Source: DAIDKA01 sp963726995
GTDB lineage: Bacteria; Pseudomonadota; Gammaproteobacteria; Steroidobacterales; Steroidobacteraceae
Reading direction: 5' to 3'
NCBI GenBank assembly: GCA_963726995.1
Contig: CAVSEP010000007.1
Span: 310,001-374,000 of the forward strand
Length of the DNA stretch: 64,000 bases
In this document: positions 59,073-64,000 of the stretch, one piece after another
Layout: every line of letters starts with the position of its first letter
Position numbering within the stretch: position 1 is the stretch's first letter
The notes under the pieces: model-generated
Told to the model about the DNA's origin: nothing
Seen by the model: only the letters and a program-made list of their open reading frames with translations
Database searches by the model: none
Made by a program: the position numbers and the translations under genes

Positions 59073-60533
59073 ATGAACTCCCAATCCGCTCCGGACCCCG
59101 CGCGCGCCGGCAGCGAGCCCCTGCGTGAGGACTTCGCGCATCTCATCGATGGCGAGTTGATCGGCGGGAAAGAATGGTTTGACGTGATCAATCCGGCCAC
59201 CGGGCAGGCTTTCGCCCGCGCGCCGCAGCTGCCGCGCGCCGAACTCGACCGCGCCGTGGCCGCCGCCCGCCGCGCCTTCAACCCGTGGCGCGCCACGCCC
59301 CTGGCGCAGCGACGCGCCGCCATCGCCCGCATGGCCCAGATCCTCACCGAGCATGCCGCGGACCTCGCGCAGCTGCTGACCCAGGAACAGGGCAAGCCCG
59401 TGGGTCAGTCCCGCGATGAGATCAGTCGGGCCGCCACCCAATCGGTCGGCATGGCGCAGATCCTCATCGCCGATGAACTGCTGGAGGAGAACGCCCAGCG
59501 TCACATCGTGCTGAAGTACTTTCCGCTCGGCGTGGTCGGCATCATCACTCCCTGGAACGCCCCGATCAATCTGGCCGCGGGCCCGCTGGTCGCCGCGCTC
59601 TACACCGGCAACACGGTGATCCTGAAACCCTCGCCGTACACGCCGCTGTGCACCCTGAAGATCGCGGCCCTGCTGCGCGAGGTGTTCCCGCCGGGCGTGC
59701 TGAACGTCGTGGCGGGCCCCGATGAACTGGGCGAATGGATGACCGCCCATCCGGGCATCGACAAGATCTCCTTCACCGGCTCGGTGGAGACCGGCAAGAA
59801 GGTCATGGCCAGTTGTGCCGGCAATCTCAAGCGTCTGACGCTGGAGCTGGGCGGCAATGATGCGGCCATCGTGCTGGACGATGTCGACCCGCGCGCCGTG
59901 GCACCGAAGCTGTTCTTCGCCGCCTTCGTCAACTGCGGCCAGGTCTGCATGGCCATCAAGCGCATCTACGCGCACGAGAGCATCTACGAGCCGCTGTGCG
60001 CGGCGCTGGCCGAGGAAGCCAGCAAGGCGCGGGTCGGCAGCGGTCTGGATCCGGATGTGCAACTGGGCCCCATCCAGAATCTCGAGCAGTACCGGAAGCT
60101 GGTCGCCATCCTCGATGACACCCGGGCCCGGGGCGCGCGCATCCTGGCCGGCGGCCGCGTGCCCGCAGGGCCCGGGTACTTCTTCCCGCCCACCGTGGTC
60201 GCGGATATCGACGAGGCCTCCCGGCTGGTGCAGGAGGAGCAGTTCGGCCCGATCCTGCCGATTCTGAAGTTTGCGGATGAAGAAGATGCGCTGCGCCGGG
60301 CCAATGCCACCCGCTTCGGCCTGTCCGGCTCGGTGTGGGGGACGAATGTGGAGCGCGCCACGCGCCTGGCCGCGCGGCTGGAAGTGGGCACTGCCTGGGT
60401 GAACCAGCACCGCACGACCTCGGCGACCGTGCCCTTTGGCGGTGCGAAGGAATCCGGTCTGGGACGCCAGTACGCCCAGCTGGGACTCAAGGGCTATATG
60501 GAACCGCGGGTCATCAGCGTGCTGAAAGGTTGA
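59073..60533 (+). CDS. NAD(P)-dependent aldehyde dehydrogenase
   Basis: 486 residues from the ATG at 59073 (MNSQSAPDPARAGSE) behind CCGGAGG. ALDH motifs are complete: ITPWNAPINLAAGPL, FTGSVETGKKV, catalytic Glu in ELGGNDAAIVLDD, Cys in NCGQVCMAIKRIY and EEQFGPI. It is of the succinate semialdehyde/lactaldehyde-like group by overall appearance. Its divergent placement to ligI suggests it is coregulated with aromatic degradation, but no step of the 4,5-cleavage pathway itself requires it. An aromatic or side-chain aldehyde is a reasonable substrate. Confidence 0.88.
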   Translation: MNSQSAPDPARAGSEPLREDFAHLIDGELIGGKEWFDVINPATGQAFARAPQLPRAELDRAVAAARRAFNPWRATPLAQRRAAIARMAQILTEHAADLAQLLTQEQGKPVGQSRDEISRAATQSVGMAQILIADELLEENAQRHIVLKYFPLGVVGIITPWNAPINLAAGPLVAALYTGNTVILKPSPYTPLCTLKIAALLREVFPPGVLNVVAGPDELGEWMTAHPGIDKISFTGSVETGKKVMASCAGNLKRLTLELGGNDAAIVLDDVDPRAVAPKLFFAAFVNCGQVCMAIKRIYAHESIYEPLCAALAEEASKARVGSGLDPDVQLGPIQNLEQYRKLVAILDDTRARGARILAGGRVPAGPGYFFPPTVVADIDEASRLVQEEQFGPILPILKFADEEDALRRANATRFGLSGSVWGTNVERATRLAARLEVGTAWVNQHRTTSATVPFGGAKESGLGRQYAQLGLKGYMEPRVISVLKG

Positions 60534-60543
60534 GCGGGGCGCC

Positions 60544-61608
60544 TCAGCGCACGCGCGCCAGCAGTCCCAGGCTCACGACCACCAGGATGGCGGTCGGCAG
60601 CCACGCCAGGATGACGGGGTCGAGATTGAACACGATCGTGCCGCTTTCGATGAAGCGCTGCAGGAAGAAGAACGCCAGACCCAGCAGCAGCCCCAGCAGC
60701 AGTCGCGCACCGGAACCGGCGGAGCGCAGCGGCCCGAGCACGAACGGAACGGCCAGCAGCACCGCGAAGGCGATGGCGCCGGTGCGCGCGATGCGCGACC
60801 AGAACGCAAACAGATACGGCTTCGGATCCAGCGAGTTGGCACGGTAATAACGCACCAGACTCCACAGCGCGCCGCTGGCCAGCTCGCCCGGCTCGGACAT
60901 CGCCAGGTGCAGGAACTGGCCGCTGACGTTGGAATCCAGCGTGCGCAGGCCCTGGGAGGTCGCCTGCACCTGGCCTTGCGCAAAGCGTGACTCGGTATAG
61001 CCATGCAGCACCCAGCGATGGTCCGTGCCGGCCACGGCGCGCGCCGCCCGTCCCACCGCCACCAGGTGATGATCCGCGGAGAGCTCGAATATCAGCATGC
61101 CCCCCTGCACCTCGCCGTCCTGCGACTGTTCGACGTTCAGGATCAGATTGCCGTCGCGCACCCAGGCGGCCCCGCCGCTGAAGCTGGCATCGGAAAACCG
61201 TTCCCGTGCCTTCTGCTGGTTCGCCACCTGTTGCAGCGGCGGCCCGAGCAGTTCGCCCAGGATGACTTCCACGCCGATCAGCAGCACCCCGGCGATGAAT
61301 ACGGTCAGTGCGAGTCGGCGCACCGAGACGCCGGCAGCGCGGGCCACCGTCAATTCACTGCCGCCGGCGAGAACTCCCAGGCCCAGCATCGAGCCGATCA
61401 GCGCGCCAATCGGCAACAGCTCCCAGGCCCGCTGCGGCACGTTCATCAGGGCAAACCAGAAGGCGTCCAGACTGCCGTAGTGCCCGGTGCCGGTGTCGCC
61501 CTGCTCGTTGATGAACATGACCAGCACCGCCAGCGCGATCAGCACCGCCATGACCAACGCGGTCATGGCCAGAATCCGCGCGATGATGTAGCGGTCGAGG
61601 ATGTTCAC
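60544..61608 (-). CDS. lptG: LPS export ABC permease LptG
   Basis: 354 residues from the GTG at 61608 (VNILDRYIIARILAMTALV), which overlaps the lptF stop codon in GTGA. It is a YjgP/YjgQ-family permease with two N-terminal and several C-terminal membrane helices around a periplasmic beta-jellyroll (GGAAWVRDGNLILNVEQ, LHLAMSEPGELASGALWSLVRYYRANSLDP). With LptF and LptB it extracts lipopolysaccharide from the inner membrane and passes it to LptC/A. lptB is not in this window. Together with lptF it marks a housekeeping block. Confidence 0.94.
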   Translation of the reverse strand: MNILDRYIIARILAMTALVMAVLIALAVLVMFINEQGDTGTGHYGSLDAFWFALMNVPQRAWELLPIGALIGSMLGLGVLAGGSELTVARAAGVSVRRLALTVFIAGVLLIGVEVILGELLGPPLQQVANQQKARERFSDASFSGGAAWVRDGNLILNVEQSQDGEVQGGMLIFELSADHHLVAVGRAARAVAGTDHRWVLHGYTESRFAQGQVQATSQGLRTLDSNVSGQFLHLAMSEPGELASGALWSLVRYYRANSLDPKPYLFAFWSRIARTGAIAFAVLLAVPFVLGPLRSAGSGARLLLGLLLGLAFFFLQRFIESGTIVFNLDPVILAWLPTAILVVVSLGLLARVR

Positions 61609-62720
61609 GCCGGATTCATTCCCGCAGCGCTCACCGGGGCTCGGTTGCCCAGCCGCGCCAGCCACGTGGGCAGCTGGGTAATCAGCAGCACCGTGACCAC
61701 GACCACCGCGTGCGTCCACCACAGTCCCAGGGCCGCCGGCAGCGTGCCGTGCTCCATGGCGGTACGGCCGGCCTGCAGAAGTTCGAAATAGAGCAGGAAC
61801 AGCAGCACCGCCAGCCATACCCGCGACAGGCGCCCGCGCCGCGGGCGCAGGTGGCTGATGGGCACCGCAAGCACCGCCAGCACCAGGCACATCACCGGCA
61901 GGGCGATGCGCCACTGCAGCTGGGCCTGGCGATCCAGCGCGGACGCGCCGATCAGCTCGCCGGTGGGCGCGGCATCCAGATCCGCCACCGCATCGCGCAG
62001 CGGCGGCAGGCGCACTGGAATCGTCAGCTGCGCGAATTTCCTGATGATGCGGTACTGCGCGCTGCCGGGCACGCCTTCCAGGCGCTCGCCATCGAACAGC
62101 GTGATGCTCAGGTTCTGGCCGTCCGCTGAAACGGTATGGCGGGCCCGCTGGGCCAGTGCCACCTCCACCCGGCCGGCGCGCTCGCGTTCGACGAACACAT
62201 TCGTCAGCGTGTTATCCGGCAGCGCGTCCTGCGCATACACCACCGTGCTGCCGCCGCCGAAACTGCGGAACCGCCCCGGCGCCACGGGCGCCAGCTGGCC
62301 GGCATGCACCGCCTCGTTGCGCAGGGCCAGGACCCGGGCCATGGAAGCGGGCCCCACCGACAGGGACAGCCAGGCCAGCACCGCTGCGACGACGATGCCG
62401 ACGCTGATCACCGGAATATAGACGCGCGCCATCCCCACGCCGCAGGCCAGGGCCGCCGTCATTTCGCTGTCGTGGTACAGGCGCCCGAAGGCCATGACCA
62501 TGCCGAGCAGCAGCCCGATGGGGACCAGGATGGGCAGGTGCTGCAAGGCCCCCAGACCGATCAGGGCGAACACCACATCGTGCGGGTACTGGTTGTCCGC
62601 CGCCCTGCTTAAGACGCGCGCGCCTTCGTTGGTCAGCAGGATCAGGGCCAGGACCAGCGTCACCGCCATGGCACTGGCGATCATTTCCCGCAAAATATAG
62701 CGTTCGAGAAGGCGGCCCAA
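61605..62720 (-). CDS. lptF: LPS export ABC permease LptF
   Basis: 371 residues from the ATG at 62720 (MGRLLERYILREMIASAMAV). It is a YjgP-type permease with helices near the N-terminus, the conserved LPILVPIGLLLGMVMAFGRLYHDSEMTA, a periplasmic domain (GRFRSFGGGSTVVYAQDAL, ITLFDGERLEGVPGSAQYR) and C-terminal helices starting LQWRIALPVMCLVLAVLAVPISH. It forms the LptB2FG complex with LptG. It is divergent from pepA, the standard arrangement in beta- and gammaproteobacteria. Confidence 0.95.
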   Translation of the reverse strand: MGRLLERYILREMIASAMAVTLVLALILLTNEGARVLSRAADNQYPHDVVFALIGLGALQHLPILVPIGLLLGMVMAFGRLYHDSEMTAALACGVGMARVYIPVISVGIVVAAVLAWLSLSVGPASMARVLALRNEAVHAGQLAPVAPGRFRSFGGGSTVVYAQDALPDNTLTNVFVERERAGRVEVALAQRARHTVSADGQNLSITLFDGERLEGVPGSAQYRIIRKFAQLTIPVRLPPLRDAVADLDAAPTGELIGASALDRQAQLQWRIALPVMCLVLAVLAVPISHLRPRRGRLSRVWLAVLLFLLYFELLQAGRTAMEHGTLPAALGLWWTHAVVVVTVLLITQLPTWLARLGNRAPVSAAGMNPA

Positions 62721-62840
62721 ATCCCTACCTGCTGCCTGAATTCGGTTAGACTTGTACGTTCAATCGCCAACCTTAGAGCAGACCGTGCTGCACCACAACG
62801 GTTCAGATTGGCTTTATGCAGCACATCCTGGAGGTCAATG

Positions 62841-64000
62841 ATGCAGTTTGACGTGTGGTCCAAAGAACTTTCCGACCTGTCCGTCGACTGTATCGCGGCG
62901 GGTGTGTTCGAAGACGGCAAGCTGGGCACGGAAGCCGCGGCACTCGACAAGGCCACGGACGGCTTCATCAAAGGCGTCATTACACGGGGTGATTTCAGCG
63001 GCCGGGCCGGTGAAACGCTGCTGCTCCCCCGGGCGGGCCTGGAGGGCACACGGGTGGTCCTGGTCGGACTCGGCGTCGAACGCAGCTACAACCGCAAGGC
63101 CTGGCGCCGCGCCTGCGCTGCCGCCCTGACGGCCGTCGGTCGCACCCGGATCCGCACCGTGGCGCTGGCCGTCGAGCGGCCGGCGGCGAAGGAACTGAAC
63201 GACTACTATTTCGGACGCTGCGTGGCGGAGATCGCCGGCCAGGTCCTGTATCGCACCAATGACCGCAAGACCGGTAAGAAGCCGCCGCTGCCGGCGATCA
63301 GCCAGGTTCTGGCCGGCCCGGTACGGCCCGCGGGCGCGGCCCACGCAAGACGGGGTCTGCAGCACGGGCGGGCGCTGGCGACGGCCACGGCGTTGCAGCG
63401 TGACCTGGGCAATCTGCCGCCCAATATCTGCACGCCCACCTACCTGGCCGACTGCGCGCGCGGCCTCGCCAAAGGTCACAGCTCGATCAAGGTCAAAGTG
63501 CTGGATGAGGCCGCGATCCGGCGCGAGAAGATGGGCTGTTTCCTGGCCGTGACCCAGGGCAGCGCGCAGCCCCCGCGGTTCATCGTGCTGGACTACCAGG
63601 GTCCCCGCGCACCCCGTACCGCGCCCATCGTGCTGGTGGGCAAGGGCATCACCTTCGACACCGGGGGCATCTCGCTCAAGGACCCCGGCGGCATGGACGA
63701 GATGAAGTTCGACATGATGGGCGCAGCCTCGGTGATCGCCGCCATCGCCTTCCTGGCCGAGACGCGGCTGCCGGTGCGGGTGGTGGGACTGGTCGCCACT
63801 TGCGAGAACATGCCGGACGGAATGGCCATCAAGCCCGGCGACATCGTCACCAGCGCTTCCGGCCAGACCGTTGAGATCCTGAACACGGATGCCGAGGGCA
63901 GACTGATCCTGTGCGATGCCCTGCACTATGCGCGCCGCTTCGATCCGGCCATCGTGGTCGACATGGCCACGCTGACCGGCGCCTGCGTGATCGCCCTCGG
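62841..64000 (+). CDS. pepA: Leucyl aminopeptidase PepA (3' partial)
   Basis: The gene starts at the ATG at 62841, six bases after GGAGG; the ATG at 62838 is the alternative. It runs off the right edge with about 386 codons visible. The N-terminal domain (MQFDVWSKELSDLSVDC) is followed by the catalytic M17 domain with LPPNICTPTYLA, the metal-binding VGKGITFDTGG and NTDAEGRLILCDAL signature, and DMATLTGAC. It removes N-terminal residues using two metal ions. The frame is open throughout, and the missing part should be about 110 residues. Confidence 0.96.
   Translation, partial: MQFDVWSKELSDLSVDCIAAGVFEDGKLGTEAAALDKATDGFIKGVITRGDFSGRAGETLLLPRAGLEGTRVVLVGLGVERSYNRKAWRRACAAALTAVGRTRIRTVALAVERPAAKELNDYYFGRCVAEIAGQVLYRTNDRKTGKKPPLPAISQVLAGPVRPAGAAHARRGLQHGRALATATALQRDLGNLPPNICTPTYLADCARGLAKGHSSIKVKVLDEAAIRREKMGCFLAVTQGSAQPPRFIVLDYQGPRAPRTAPIVLVGKGITFDTGGISLKDPGGMDEMKFDMMGAASVIAAIAFLAETRLPVRVVGLVATCENMPDGMAIKPGDIVTSASGQTVEILNTDAEGRLILCDALHYARRFDPAIVVDMATLTGACVIAL

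Noticed and set aside
1..64000. CRISPR arrays, tRNA/rRNA genes, insertion sequences, integrases, defence systems
   Set aside because: I looked through the gene-free gaps and the proteins on both strands and saw no repeat-spacer pattern, cloverleaf-like gene, transposase, integrase or recognised defence protein. A covariance or profile search could still find a small RNA.

Overview
The window is about 64 kb of GC-rich proteobacterial chromosome, most likely gammaproteobacterial. The reasons are lptF-lptG divergent from pepA, a Rieske subunit, a ModE-regulated molybdate system, an SAH riboswitch on ahcY, and TonB- and PQQ-type periplasmic chemistry. No rRNA, tRNA, CRISPR array, insertion sequence or phage gene was seen. 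The Steroidobacter/Nevskiales neighbourhood is an inference from gene content, not something the sequence proves.

Layout. 0-4.7 kb: the 3' part of a secreted propeller/Ig/heme-c protein, a response regulator-EAL protein, an SDR and a HAD-like hydrolase. 4.7-7.8 kb: modB-modC, modE and modA with a ModE operator. 7.9-12.3 kb: a small zinc-ribbon protein, asd, a lone Rieske gene (petA), a ybdD-like gene and cstA. 12.3-17.0 kb: SAH riboswitch-ahcY, metK, a PfkB-type (adenosine) kinase and fdhD. 17.2-21.1 kb: a LysR regulator, a MetE-like methyltransferase and an acyl-CoA dehydrogenase. 21.1-24.9 kb: a LigM/DesA-type O-demethylase, an amidohydrolase and a LigW-type 5-carboxyvanillate decarboxylase. 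24.9-33.3 kb: a ThDP enzyme, SDR, aldo/keto reductase, PQQ-cytochrome c dehydrogenase, aldehyde dehydrogenase and TIM-barrel isomerase. 33.3-41.3 kb: a same-strand run of acetoacetyl-CoA synthetase, vanillin dehydrogenase, SDR, AraC regulator and TonB receptor. 41.5-49.1 kb: a LysE remnant and intact LysE gene, a MocR regulator, then a rhomboid protease and a Gld-like ABC operon. 49.1-60.5 kb: the protocatechuate 4,5-cleavage genes ligK, ligJ, ligC, ligB, ligA and ligI plus accessory genes. 60.5-64 kb: lptG, lptF and the start of pepA.

The unifying theme is catabolism of lignin-derived methoxylated aromatics. LigW would turn 5-carboxyvanillate into vanillate, and vanillin dehydrogenase would turn vanillin into vanillate. 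The LigM-like enzyme would move the methyl group to tetrahydrofolate. LigAB/C/I/J/K would take protocatechuate to pyruvate and oxaloacetate. The methyl-cycle genes (metK, ahcY, adenosine kinase, MetE-like) lie beside the O-demethylase and could absorb C1 units. The TonB receptor and the dicarboxylate symporter are candidate uptake steps.

A quality caveat: eight genes between 4.2 and 20.5 kb are broken by single-base indels (16 in all: 13 insertions, 3 deletions). Each reads through as an ordinary family member once corrected. They are annotated as genes with probable sequencing errors, not as pseudogenes.
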